A stretch of DNA of 64,000 nucleotides from Bin87 sp963663945 (GTDB taxonomy: Bacteria > Chloroflexota > Dehalococcoidia > Lucifugimonadales > UBA3495): positions 2,604,001-2,668,000 of the forward strand of contig OY760687.1 in NCBI GenBank assembly GCA_963663945.1. Reading direction: 5' to 3'. The notes below the pieces were generated by a model. It ran no database searches. It worked only from the letters and a program-made list of their open reading frames with translations, and was not told the DNA's origin. A program made the position numbers and the translations under genes. Below are positions 24,736-33,846 of the stretch, one piece after another. Within the stretch, counting starts at the first letter, position 1; the number at the start of each line of letters is the position of its first letter.

Positions 24736-24881
24736 TCCGCCATCGCACAGGCGATCTTCAGGTGCCTATCAATCTTCCGCTCCCGGTCCTGCGATTGCCG
24801 CTCGCGTCGGGCTATCGCGCTGGGTGCAGCCATTTGTGGATGGCCGCCAGTAGAAGGGTCATGGCCAATCCAGCACATGAC

Positions 24882-26858
24882 TCAGCAAGGAGCGCTCCTG
24901 GGTTGTGCTGGACGCAGTCGCAGCTCCCGGAGCGTTGCGTCGTCGAACGGATTGTCGCCGGACTCCAGCGCGCTGATCCACGACTCCCGGCTGGGACCGT
25001 AGTGGGTACGGCAGGTTGGTTTCTCCGAGGCATCCACCCAGTTCAGAAAGACCCTGAAGTCTGCGACAGCTTCATCAGCCGAACCCATCACTCCGTAGAC
25101 CAGCCCGCGGCTGTCCCGCGCCCGCCCGTCCGGCTCCCGCTCCAGAGCCAAGTTGCAGAAGGGTAGCGCCTCCTCCGGCCGACGCTGTACGGCCAGTTGC
25201 CAGCACAGCGCGTTGTTGATTACCGGATCCCGCTGATCCCGTTCCTGCGCCGCCCGCAGGTCAAAGTTTGAAAGCTCCTGCTCCTCTGCCTCCGAGTACA
25301 CCAGCGCCCGGTTGTAATACCCGAGCGCGTTGTCAGGCGCGAGATCTATCGCTTTCGAGAAGTCGGCAATGGCCTGTTCAACGTCCCCGTCTTCACGCCT
25401 CTGCAACAGGGCCTTACCCCGGTTCACCCACGCCGTCGTCAGGTCAGGGTCTATTTTGATCGCGCGTTCCAGGTCCTCGAAAGCCAGGTCAAGGTCGCCG
25501 TCGTAACCCCGTTCCAGGTAAATCGCCGCCCGATTAACAAACACGCCCGGCCCCTCCTCACCAGCGTCGATGGCCCGTTCCAGATCGTCCAACGCCCGGT
25601 CCAGGTCGCCGGGCCGATCCCTGGCTATGTAGGCCACCGCCCGGTTGAAGTACGGGGCCGCCAGGTTGGGAGCCAGTTCCGACGCCCGGGTCAGGTCGGC
25701 GATGGCCAGGTCCTCGTCGCCCGGTCGCCCGCGTTCCAGGTAGGCCAGACCGCGACTGCTGTACGTGTCGGCGGACCGTGGCTGCACCAACAGCACCTCG
25801 GTGAACCGCCAGATGGCCTCGTCCAGGTCGGCGTACTCGCCGCCCAGATACGCTTGGCCCAACCGGTAGCGCAGATTAGCCAAGCCCGCCGGATCCGCAG
25901 GCGGATGCTCCAGCGCCTGGTACAGCACGGTCTTGGCCGGTTCATACTCGCCCCGCTGCAGGTACACCTGGCTCAGCGTGAGCAGGGCCACGGAACGCAC
26001 CTCGGCAGTAAGGTCGATGTTGATGGCCGTGGGCAACCCGGACGGCGATGTGGCGATTTCCACAACCTGGGGGCCGAGGGATTCGTTCTCGGTGGGCGTT
26101 GACGTCAGGTTGGCCAGCACCCTCCCGCTGTCGTATTCCCCCCAGATCACTATCGCCGCGCCCGACTGGTCAGCGGCCATCAATGCCGCCCGGTACCCCG
26201 GGACGGTTTCCGTCCAATCGTCGATTCTGATGCCTCCAAGTCCGGCGGCGGCAATCTCGCGGTCTATGCTGTCCCGGAGGCGACCCCGGATGTTAAACCC
26301 GGCCTGCCCGGCCGTGTAGTTGGCGAAAGGGGCGATCACAATCAGCGCCTCCCCCGCTTCGGCCACAGGATGGTCCGGCTCACCCAAAAAATCGGTCGGA
26401 GCCTCTCCGGTTGGCGCCACGGGATGGTCGGGCTCACCTGAAAAATCAATCAGCGCCAGGCCCAGCGCGACACCAGCCACCACCGCCACCACTGCAGCCG
26501 ACGCAGCGATCCAGAGTCTCCGGCGTGTGCGGGCAGGAACCGGAGCCGTATCAGGAACGGCTGGTGATACGGGCGTTGCGCTGGGGGCCGGTTCCGCGAG
26601 CAATGCTTCGGGCGGAAGCGCTTCCGGCTCGAAATCCGCCGCGATCAACAGCTCATCCCGTTCCTCCGGGGTGAGCCTCAGCAGCTCGGCGCAACGGAGG
26701 ACATCCTCGCGGTAGCGCGGCCTCGCGGTGAGGCCCTCCTTCCAGCGAATCAGGGTTACGCGGCTCACCCCGACGCGCCGGGCGAGGTCGGAATCGCTTA
26801 TGCCCGACCGGCTGATATGGGAGGTGAGAAGTTCGCCGAAATCTGGCAAAAGATACAA
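24882..26858 (-). CDS. HTH - transmembrane - TPR protein
   Basis: Domain order: an XRE-like HTH (DSDLARRVGVSRVTLIRWKE), a Pro/Ala-rich linker, one transmembrane segment (LWIAASAAVVAVVAGVALGL), an extracytoplasmic region (IVIAPFANYTAGQAGFNIRG; AALMAADQSGAAIVIWGEYD) and at least eight TPR units (for example PRSADTYSSRGLAYLERGRP, LAAPYFNRAVAYIARDRPGD). The last TPRs end with DDATLRELRLRPAQ. The HTH would be cytoplasmic and the TPRs outside, as in transmembrane one-component sensors. A TTG at 26856-26858 gives a start (LYLLPDF) that leaves room for a divergent promoter; the open frame extends to an ATG at 26921. It is divergent from the vWA lipoprotein gene, a plausible target or partner. Confidence 0.75.
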   Translation of the reverse strand: MYLLPDFGELLTSHISRSGISDSDLARRVGVSRVTLIRWKEGLTARPRYREDVLRCAELLRLTPEERDELLIAADFEPEALPPEALLAEPAPSATPVSPAVPDTAPVPARTRRRLWIAASAAVVAVVAGVALGLALIDFSGEPDHPVAPTGEAPTDFLGEPDHPVAEAGEALIVIAPFANYTAGQAGFNIRGRLRDSIDREIAAAGLGGIRIDDWTETVPGYRAALMAADQSGAAIVIWGEYDSGRVLANLTSTPTENESLGPQVVEIATSPSGLPTAINIDLTAEVRSVALLTLSQVYLQRGEYEPAKTVLYQALEHPPADPAGLANLRYRLGQAYLGGEYADLDEAIWRFTEVLLVQPRSADTYSSRGLAYLERGRPGDEDLAIADLTRASELAPNLAAPYFNRAVAYIARDRPGDLDRALDDLERAIDAGEEGPGVFVNRAAIYLERGYDGDLDLAFEDLERAIKIDPDLTTAWVNRGKALLQRREDGDVEQAIADFSKAIDLAPDNALGYYNRALVYSEAEEQELSNFDLRAAQERDQRDPVINNALCWQLAVQRRPEEALPFCNLALEREPDGRARDSRGLVYGVMGSADEAVADFRVFLNWVDASEKPTCRTHYGPSRESWISALESGDNPFDDATLRELRLRPAQPRSAPC

Positions 26859-26964
26859 TCCTGTCGCACAAAACGGGCCGAGTGTTACACATCTGTCGTT
26901 CAGTGTACAACCGGTGAACACCTAACCTTGACGTCGCCACACCCAAATTCAAGGAGGCGATGAG

Positions 26965-28547
26965 ATGAACCGAATAATGTCAAAGGCAATCGTTCCACTG
27001 GCCGTGGCGCTGACGTTGGTCGTAATGGCCTGCGGCGGCAGCGCGGAGTCCCCCGCGCCGGCGGCACCCGCGGCTGCTCCTCAGGCCGCCCAATCCGCCG
27101 CTACGTCTATTCCGGCGCCCGCGTCCCCTGCGTCCGCACCCGCGCAGCAAGCCGCTCCAATGCCGGCTTCGGGACCATCCCAGCCCGAGGGTTTCAACAA
27201 CATCGGCGGCTCCGCCACCGTCAACGACAAGCCCTATGATTTGACCTTCTTCCAGCACTACGGCGTCAACCCGTTCATCGACACCGAGGACGACCAACTC
27301 TCCACCTTTGCCATCGACGTGGACACCGCCTCGTACACCATCGCCCGCAGGTTCCTGGACGATGGGCACCTCCCCGACCAGAACTCCATACGGGTGGAGG
27401 AGTTCGTCAACTACTTCGACCAGGGCTACGAGGCTCCCACCGATGACGCCTTTGCGATTCACATCGACGGCTCTCCGTCGCCATTCGGCAACGGCAATCA
27501 CTGGCTGATGCGCGTCGGGCTGCAGGGGAAAGAACTCCTCGATGAGCAGCGGCAGGACGCGACGCTGGTATTCACCATCGACGTGTCCGGCTCCATGGCT
27601 CGCGAGGACCGGCTGGGCCTCGTGCAGCAGTCGCTCCGGCTACTGGTGGATGAACTCCGCTCCGACGACAAGGTTGCCATTGTGATATATGGCGACCGTG
27701 GCTCCGTGCTGCTCGAAGCCACCGAAGCTCGGGAACGGGGCAAGATCCTGCAGGCCATCGACTCCCTGCAGCCGGGCGGTTCGACGTACGTCGAAGATGG
27801 CTTGAAGGTCGCCTACAAGCTGGCGGTGGATGAAGTGCAATCCGATCGCATCACTCGCGTCATGGTGCTCTCCGACGGCGTCGGCAACGTCGGCAACACC
27901 GGTCACGAATCGCTCTTGCGCCAGGTCCAGGAATATGTTGACCAGGGCGTGACCCTCACCACCGTGGGCTTCGGCATGGGCAACTACAACGACATCCTGA
28001 TGGAGCAGTTGGCCAACGATGGCGACGGCTCCTACTACTACGTCGACACCCTCTCGGAGGCTCGCCGCATATTCGTTGAGAACCTGACCGGAACCCTGCA
28101 GGTCATTGCCAGGGACGCCAAGGTGCAGGTCGAGTTCAACCCCGAGGTTGTCAGCCGCTACCGGCTCCTGGGCTACGAGAACCGGGACGTGGCCGATGAC
28201 GACTTCCGCAATGACGCGGTGGACGCCGGCGAGATCGGCGCCGGACACAGCGTGACCGCCCTCTATGAGCTGAAACTCCGCGAAGGCGCCGAAGGCGTCA
28301 TCGGGACGGTTTACATGCGCTACGAGGACGTCGGATTCAACGAGGTGGTCGAAATCAACCAGGCGTTCCAGCGCGGCGATCTGGCTGCGACCTTTGAAGA
28401 GACCGCTCCTACATTCCAACTGTCGGCGGTGGTTGCCGAATTCGCCGAGGTCCTGCGCGGGAGCTACTGGGCTCGCGAGGGCAGCCTCCAGGCCGTGTCA
28501 AGGGAGGCCCGCCGCGTACAGTTGCTCCTCCCGGATTCGACTACCGT
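26965..28547 (+). pseudogene. YfbK-like von Willebrand factor A lipoprotein, split by IS21
   Basis: A lipoprotein signal (MNRIMSKAIVPLAVALTLVV, MACGG lipobox) is followed by a Pro/Ala-rich spacer, the YfbK N-terminal domain (YGVNPFIDTEDDQLSTFAID), the VWA domain with an intact MIDAS (VFTIDVSGSMA) and the C-terminal DUF3520-type region. IS21 copy 2 is inserted after codon ~528. Removing the IS and one copy of ACCGT joins this piece to 30988-31051 in frame (DSTTV then SDFASLAVQAVGLEADAPGS) and gives a 548-codon gene, near the usual length for the family. The ORF as read continues into antisense istB and is a chimera. GGAGG at 26952-26956 supports the ATG at 26965. Confidence 0.88.
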
Positions 28548-28584
28548 TGTCCCGCGTCAACCATTCTTGCCGATTTATCGTCGA

Positions 28585-29397
28585 TTAGTTTTGCCGGTTC
28601 ACCTCCTTGGCAGGCGCAGCGTTGGCGTCGGCCGCGGCAGTCTCGCCGCGTTGCTGTGCTGCGTCAGTCCGGTAGCTGGGGACGTCGAATTCCAGGATGA
28701 CGGAGTGGTGAACCACCCGGTCAATCGCTGCGGCGGTGGCCATGGGATTGGCAAAGATGCGCTCCCACTCCGAGAAGACCAGGTTGGACGTGATGCCCAA
28801 CGACCGGCGTTCGTAGCGTTCTGCGATGAGGGTGAAGAGGACCTCGGACTCCTCAGTACCCTGGGGCAGGTAGCCGAGATCGTCCAGGAGGAGGAAGTCG
28901 AAGTTGTCCAGCTTGCGCAGTTGTCGGGGCAGGTCGAAGTCACGCTTGGCGGCCAGCAGATCCTGCACCAGACGGTAGGCCGGTGCGAAGAGGACGGAGT
29001 GGCCGGCCTCCACCAGGCGGTGTCCCAGAGCGCAGAGCGCGTGGGTCTTGCCGGTGCCGGGGAGCCCGAAGGCCAGCACGTTGACGCCGTGATCCACGAA
29101 GCTGCCCTGGGCCAGTTGGTCCATCTGCTGCCGTAGAGCGAGGGGCATCCGGTGATGCTCGAAGGTCTCCCAGGTCTTGCCCGAGGGCAGCCGGGACGCC
29201 TGACGCAGCCGGTTGATGCGCCGGTGGCGGCGATCCTCGGCTTCCTGCTCCAGCACCTCCAGGAAGGTGGACAGGGCCTCGCCGTGGCCAGCCTCGGTGA
29301 AACGGGCCACCGACTGAGCGCCCATGGTGGGCAGCTTGAATTCGCGGCAGAGCTGACCGATGCGCTCCGGGATCACGCTGGTGTCGGTGTCCATCAT
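28585..29397 (-). CDS. istB: IS21 helper ATPase IstB (copy 2)
   Basis: The translated protein is identical to that of copy 1, with Walker A GLPGTGKTHAL and Walker B FDFLLLDDLGYLPQ. A synonymous third-base change in a Leu codon (CTG here, CTC in copy 1, near 29190) is the only difference noticed. The ATG at 29395-29397 overlaps the istA stop as in copy 1. Both partners are intact, so this copy should also be competent to move. Confidence 0.93.
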   Translation of the reverse strand: MMDTDTSVIPERIGQLCREFKLPTMGAQSVARFTEAGHGEALSTFLEVLEQEAEDRRHRRINRLRQASRLPSGKTWETFEHHRMPLALRQQMDQLAQGSFVDHGVNVLAFGLPGTGKTHALCALGHRLVEAGHSVLFAPAYRLVQDLLAAKRDFDLPRQLRKLDNFDFLLLDDLGYLPQGTEESEVLFTLIAERYERRSLGITSNLVFSEWERIFANPMATAAAIDRVVHHSVILEFDVPSYRTDAAQQRGETAAADANAAPAKEVNRQN

Positions 29398-30896
29398 GCG
29401 CACACCCCCACCATGGCCGTACTGCTCGTGAGCAGACCGTCGTAGATCTTCAGGTCCGGCTTCCCAGAGAGGACCAGCACCGGAGCCTGGGGCACCCTGG
29501 GCTCGGCCAGTTCCCGCACCTCGGCGTAGTCGAAGGGCTGACCGGTCTCCAGCAGCAGCGACAGGGCGCTGTCCACCATGACCTCCATGGTGGTGGCCGC
29601 CAGGTGCAGGATGCGCACGTACTCCACGTCGGCGCGCTCACCGCGCCACTGCCTGAGCGCATCGTAGGCCAGCCGGAAGTGCAGGGTGGGAAAGAGCTGC
29701 TCCCTGAAGCGGTACCGGGCGAATGCTCCGGGCTTGCGCACCAGGGAATTGATCACGTGGCGGTAATTGACGTTTACTTCCCCATCACCGTGCACGCGCG
29801 CCATGCGTTCCACAAAGTGGCCCTTGTAGTACACTTCCACGTGCTCGGAATAGAGGCGGATCTGTACCACCTTGCCAATGAGCCGGGACGGGACGCTGTA
29901 GCTGCGTCCCGCCACCTGGATCGTACTCCACCGGCGCACCTTGGACTGGTAGTTGGCGTATTCCGGCATGGGGGCTGGCGGCAGGGGTCTTAGGCAAGCC
30001 ATTTCCTGCTCCAGCTTCCCCCGCACCAGGCGGTTTCGCTTCTCCACCATCTCCCGTACGAAACCGGCGTAGTCGTCGGCGGTGTGGAAATCGCGGCTGC
30101 CGCGCATGATCAAAGCCTGGTCCACGGCATCCTTCAAACGGTAGTGAGCGTGCTCGGCAACGCCGTTTTCGTGGCTCTTGCCAGGATTGATGCGGGTGGA
30201 TCGGACACCGTAGTGGTCCAGCAGGGCGGCGTAATTGTCGTTTAGCGCCCGGCCTCGGCTGCGTTTCATCTCGTGGGTGGCAGCAGAGGTATTGTCGGAA
30301 CGCACCACCTCCGGTACGCCGCCCAGGGCCCAGAGCGCATTCTGTAATCCCTGCTTGAGGGCCAGGAAGGTCTCGCCGGCGGCGACCTCCGCGTAGCGCC
30401 AGCCCGAGTGGCTGAGGATCAGCTGAAACAGCAGGTGGGGGTAGGGCTCACCGGCGACGGTCACCCCCAGGGCGCTGCAGTGGGTGAAATCAAACTGGGC
30501 CTCCCGACCCGGCGGATGCTCCTGGGGGAAGTAAACCTCCTGATCCGGGCCATTCAGCGCCCGCCAGTCCTGTAATCGTCGTTGCAGGGTGCGCAGCTGG
30601 GAGGCGCTGAACTGGCCAGGATGCTGCTCCTCCAGCCATTCGATAATCGTCGTTGCCTTCAGCTTGCCCTTGGGGTCGTCCCGCAGCAGGGGCTCAATCT
30701 CCTCTTCCCACACCCCGTCGAAGGGGTCGGACCGAGTGCGCCACCAGCGCTCCGGTTTGGTCTCCGACGGCAACGGGCCACTCTGCCATTTGCGCGCCGA
30801 CCGCACGCTCATCCCAGACATGGCGGCCGCCGTCTCCTGTGTCTTGCCTTCCATACGTTTTTGCCTCAAAAGTCTGACTTGTCGGTCCTTGATCAA
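29394..30896 (-). CDS. istA: IS21 transposase IstA (copy 2)
   Basis: The 500-residue product is identical to copy 1: same TTG start with GGAGG upstream, same HTH and DDE core (FDFTH, RSDNTSAATH, SHENGVAEH). It reads away from the right end of the broken vWA gene and toward its 5' part, so its transcripts run antisense to that gene. Confidence 0.93.
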   Translation of the reverse strand: MIKDRQVRLLRQKRMEGKTQETAAAMSGMSVRSARKWQSGPLPSETKPERWWRTRSDPFDGVWEEEIEPLLRDDPKGKLKATTIIEWLEEQHPGQFSASQLRTLQRRLQDWRALNGPDQEVYFPQEHPPGREAQFDFTHCSALGVTVAGEPYPHLLFQLILSHSGWRYAEVAAGETFLALKQGLQNALWALGGVPEVVRSDNTSAATHEMKRSRGRALNDNYAALLDHYGVRSTRINPGKSHENGVAEHAHYRLKDAVDQALIMRGSRDFHTADDYAGFVREMVEKRNRLVRGKLEQEMACLRPLPPAPMPEYANYQSKVRRWSTIQVAGRSYSVPSRLIGKVVQIRLYSEHVEVYYKGHFVERMARVHGDGEVNVNYRHVINSLVRKPGAFARYRFREQLFPTLHFRLAYDALRQWRGERADVEYVRILHLAATTMEVMVDSALSLLLETGQPFDYAEVRELAEPRVPQAPVLVLSGKPDLKIYDGLLTSSTAMVGVCA

Positions 30897-30987
30897 TCCG
30901 GCACCTCCGTGCCGGACGATTTACACCATCCCAACCGGCAAGAATAGTCGGCGCAAGAGGCATTCCTTATTGTCGTCTATCAACCGT

Positions 30988-31051
30988 ATCCGATTTCGCC
31001 AGCCTGGCGGTTCAAGCGGTCGGTCTCGAGGCTGACGCCCCCGGCAGCTGA
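30988..31051 (+). pseudogene. displaced 3' end of the YfbK-like gene
   Basis: After the second ACCGT, the text reads ATCCGATTTCGCC... and, joined to codon GT- of the upstream part, gives SDFASLAVQAVGLEADAPGS then TGA at 31049-31051. It is the last ~20 codons of the lipoprotein gene cut off by IS21 copy 2. Confidence 0.8.
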
Positions 31052-31233
31052 CGACCGGGTGGCAGTCGGAACAACGCGCGAACCTGTTGATGGAGGGAAA
31101 GCAACTGCCTGCGAGCGGACTACGGTGTCGATAGCCTCGAAACGACCGGCATCCGAGATGCCGAATTCCAGAATGGCGAGGCGGCCATCCGTATCCTTCG
31201 GCGACGTCCAGTACGCCGGCCCCCGGGGCCAAG

Positions 31234-31761
31234 GTGCTGGACGTCGCCCGCCGCATATACGCAGATTCGCTATCCCAAACAGCTCCTGCGCGATCGCTGA
31301 GCAGTGAACCGAGCCAGTACGACTCGCCTGAAGGTTGGTCCATGCATTGGGCGTGGAACGCGGAGACAACCTTTTGGCTGCGGGCGTTGGACGCTGCGTG
31401 TGTGCGCATGCCCGACTACCACGGAGGCGAGGATCGTCCAAACCCCAGCGGCAAGCCGCAGCGGACGTTTCCGCCGTATCGCCCCCCCGATGACGGTCGC
31501 GGGATCATCGTGCTCAGGAAGTACGAGCCGGGCGAAGACCCGTCGGATATTGTGGTGGTTCTCGAGGAGGCGCTCAGGGAAGAGACGCTCCCCGTGCAGG
31601 AACGTCGCCGGGAAAAGAAATTCCGACTGGTGGCGTTCCAGACGAGACCCACGGTGATGGCAACGCGCGTGTTCGGGATGCTCACACCTACCCACTTTCA
31701 TCACGGGGATAGTCCCTATTGGCGTTTCTGCTGGAGCGGTAGCTCTCGCCGCGGATGTTGA
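31234..31761 (+). CDS. hypothetical protein, possibly truncated
   Basis: A 175-codon ORF with no family recognised. The middle looks coding (RGIIVLRKYEPGEDPSDIVV VLEEALREETLPVQERR, split here; RREKKFRLVAFQTRPTVMAT), but the last ~25 codons lie over an antisense IstB remnant and are probably not original, so the gene may have been cut near 31690. No signal peptide or membrane segment is seen, and no ribosome binding site clearly decides the start. Confidence 0.35.
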   Translation: MLDVARRIYADSLSQTAPARSLSSEPSQYDSPEGWSMHWAWNAETTFWLRALDAACVRMPDYHGGEDRPNPSGKPQRTFPPYRPPDDGRGIIVLRKYEPGEDPSDIVVVLEEALREETLPVQERRREKKFRLVAFQTRPTVMATRVFGMLTPTHFHHGDSPYWRFCWSGSSRRGC

Positions 31762-31878
31762 GCGCGCGACTGTGGAGCACCAGCCGGTCCAGCACGGCTG
31801 ACGTGATCACGCCCTCGCCCAGCATTCGTCGCGCTCTCCGAAGCCTTTGTTGGGAATGTGGACGATGCTGCCGGGTTC
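31686..31878 (-). pseudogene. IstB C-terminal remnant from a different IS21-type element
   Basis: Minus-strand reading gives SIVHIPNKGFGE and, after a frameshift, MLGEGVITSAVLDRLVLHSR followed by ALNIRGESYR. This is the C-terminal helix region of IstB ATPases (xxxAxxDRLxHHSxVxxIxGxSYR). It differs clearly from the two intact istB copies in the window, so it belongs to an older, distinct IS21-family element. Confidence 0.6.
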
Positions 31879-31984
31879 GCAGCAGACCGATCCCAAAGTA
31901 AAGGGGCGATGGCTCACCCCCGGTCGTAGGGCCACATGACGATTTCGTCCACGACCGGGACCTCGAGAGCGAGGCCCATCTTCT

Positions 31985-33214
31985 GTGGCGGCTACAATGG
32001 CGGGCATGTCGCAGTCCATCCGGCATCCCGACGCCAAGCTTGGCCTCCTTCTGGTGGCGGCCGCTCTCCTCCTGGATATGGGCTCCCCGGGCGCTTCCTG
32101 GATTGTACCCGTTGCCGACCGGCTCAAACTCTCGGCGATGCCCAGCGGTTTGCTCAGCGCCGCGGGCGGTCTCGGGAGTTTACTTGTGGTCCTTGCAGCC
32201 ATCTGGGTGGACCGCCGCCCTCCCCACGGAATGATGGCAGTCGGCGCCGGCATCCTCGCCTTGGGGATCGTCCTGGCAACTCTCTCCCGTAGCTTCTGGC
32301 CGGCCGTCGTCGGTTTGTTCCTGGTGGGAGCCGGTGGGTCCGCCTTCGCCTCCCTGATGTTCTACGCGATCGTCGTGAAGGGCTACGCCCGGTTCAAGGG
32401 AACACTCATTGGGGCCCTCAGCCTGGTGTTCACGACCAATCCAGGAGCCGGAACAATCCGCAACTGGGATTTTGGCATCCCCATCGGGTGGTTCGCGCTT
32501 GTGCTGACCCTGACCGGCGGGATACTCCTCTACATATTTCTCCCCCGGTGGTTCAGAGGCAACTATCAGCCAGGCCCGACGCTCCGGGAGACTATCGCAT
32601 TCCCGGGCGTCAAGGCCCGGTTCGCTTCGGCCGCCGCCGTCTACGTGCTCGCAGCCACTGTCTTAGCCGCGGGCTCGACCTATCTTCGGTGGGTTACGGC
32701 GGCGGCGCAGGCGGCGGTTGGCGCCGACTATGATGCCTGGTACCAAGCCCTGGCCCTGGCTGGAGGAACCGGCGCCCTGATTTGGGGCGTGGCGGCCGAC
32801 TTCTTTCCAGTACGCCGGCTGATCATCGCTCTGGCGGCGCTTTCTCTGCCGGCCGTGGCATGGGTTTGGCTGTCTGATGACCCGGTCGGGGGCGCGCTGC
32901 TCCTGTCATTGGTCCGGGGCGGCCTGATCAGCCTCCCCTGGGTGCTGACGGCGGATCTTCTGCCCAGGCCGCATTTCGCGAAACTCGCTGTGGCCATAGC
33001 CATGCTGGACATGTTGGGCAGTTCGTTGGGCTCGCTCTACCAGGGTGGGGCAATGGTTGCTTGGGGAGCTGGATCACTCATCTGGATCGCCCTCATTGAA
33101 AGCATTGCGCTGGCGGCGGTGGTAGTCGCGTGGCAGCCGACTGACGGAGGGATTGGCAGCCGGATACGGTGGTGGAACAGGCCGCCGCGGTGCCAAGACC
33201 AGAGTCTACAATGA
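31985..33214 (+). CDS. MFS-type transporter
   Basis: About 12 hydrophobic segments fill 400 residues, with an N-terminal half and a C-terminal half separated by a hydrophilic loop (LPRWFRGNYQPGPTLRETIA) as in major facilitator transporters. The loop after TM2 has VDRRPPHG, a variant of the GxxxDRxGRR-type motif A. No substrate-specific motif was recognised. Possible starts are GTG 31985, ATG 31997 and ATG 32006; the last two give a start just before the SIRHPDAKLG segment. The C-terminal ~25 residues are hydrophilic. The gene stands alone. Confidence 0.8.
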   Translation: MAATMAGMSQSIRHPDAKLGLLLVAAALLLDMGSPGASWIVPVADRLKLSAMPSGLLSAAGGLGSLLVVLAAIWVDRRPPHGMMAVGAGILALGIVLATLSRSFWPAVVGLFLVGAGGSAFASLMFYAIVVKGYARFKGTLIGALSLVFTTNPGAGTIRNWDFGIPIGWFALVLTLTGGILLYIFLPRWFRGNYQPGPTLRETIAFPGVKARFASAAAVYVLAATVLAAGSTYLRWVTAAAQAAVGADYDAWYQALALAGGTGALIWGVAADFFPVRRLIIALAALSLPAVAWVWLSDDPVGGALLLSLVRGGLISLPWVLTADLLPRPHFAKLAVAIAMLDMLGSSLGSLYQGGAMVAWGAGSLIWIALIESIALAAVVVAWQPTDGGIGSRIRWWNRPPRCQDQSLQ

Positions 33215-33405
33215 GGCGGCCGAGAGCAAGAGTGGATGCCGGATATACGGGCGATGGGCAACACCGATGGCCAGGCCCGGCCGTGAGCATGTCTGCGGCA
33301 GCAGCGCGCTATCCCAACCGGACATACCACGATGAAGCGTATCTATCAGATGGGTGTCCTCGGCCCGCCTGATGCTCATACCGAGGCAATGGACTGGCTA
33401 CAGCG

Positions 33406-33846
33406 ATGATGTTCACCATATGCGCGGTCAATGAGATCAAGCTACTGGCTTTTTACTCCTTTTTCGCCATCGCGCTGATCACCGGCCCTGCGACCGGATT
33501 GGTCGTGAGTTGGTCACGCGGCTGCGTCCAGAAACTGAGGGGCGTGGCAGTTGGGTCCGCCGTGGGCGGGTTGGCGGTGGTGACCTTGGCCTTTATGGTT
33601 GACGCCACGAGCAGGAACCTGGTGCCAGTGTCCGGCGAAATCAACCGGTATACAATTCCCTGCGGGCTGCCGGACCTGTCCGGTAATGTCACCCTGGGTT
33701 GGATGATGCTGTACGCGGTGCAGGTAGCGGCGATAATCTTGACCACGAAATTCGCCACTACTTCCTCGTTGTCCTTCAGCGCAATGGCCAGGCGGTTCGC
33801 GATGCGGTTGAAACGGAACCTGCGGCAGCGGTTCGGTCCGGAATGA
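33406..33846 (+). CDS. small membrane protein coupled to the serpin gene
   Basis: The 146-residue ORF has three hydrophobic segments (LLAFYSFFAIALITGPATGL; GVAVGSAVGGLAVVTLAFMV; LGWMMLYAVQVAAIILTTKF) and a basic C-terminal tail (RRFAMRLKRNLRQRF). No family was recognised. Its TGA (33844-33846) overlaps the ATG of the serpin gene (ATGA at 33843-33846), which points to translational coupling. A function with the secreted protease inhibitor is possible but not shown. Confidence 0.5.
   Translation: MMFTICAVNEIKLLAFYSFFAIALITGPATGLVVSWSRGCVQKLRGVAVGSAVGGLAVVTLAFMVDATSRNLVPVSGEINRYTIPCGLPDLSGNVTLGWMMLYAVQVAAIILTTKFATTSSLSFSAMARRFAMRLKRNLRQRFGPE

Larger units (their letters stand above)
28548..30982 (-). 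mobile_element. IS21-family element, copy 2 (2435 bp)
   Basis: Same ends as copy 1 in reverse orientation, with 5-bp target repeats ACCGT at 28543-28547 and 30983-30987. It has interrupted the vWA lipoprotein gene. It lies 8.8 kb from copy 1 in opposite orientation, so the two form long inverted repeats. Confidence 0.92.

Noticed and set aside
26965..29136. 723-residue vWA protein as a genuine fusion
   Set aside because: Everything after 28547 is antisense istB. The target duplication and the displaced 3' end prove an IS insertion.
30921..31409. 162-codon minus-strand ORF next to IS21 copy 2
   Set aside because: It spans the IS end and the broken vWA tail; no recognisable feature.
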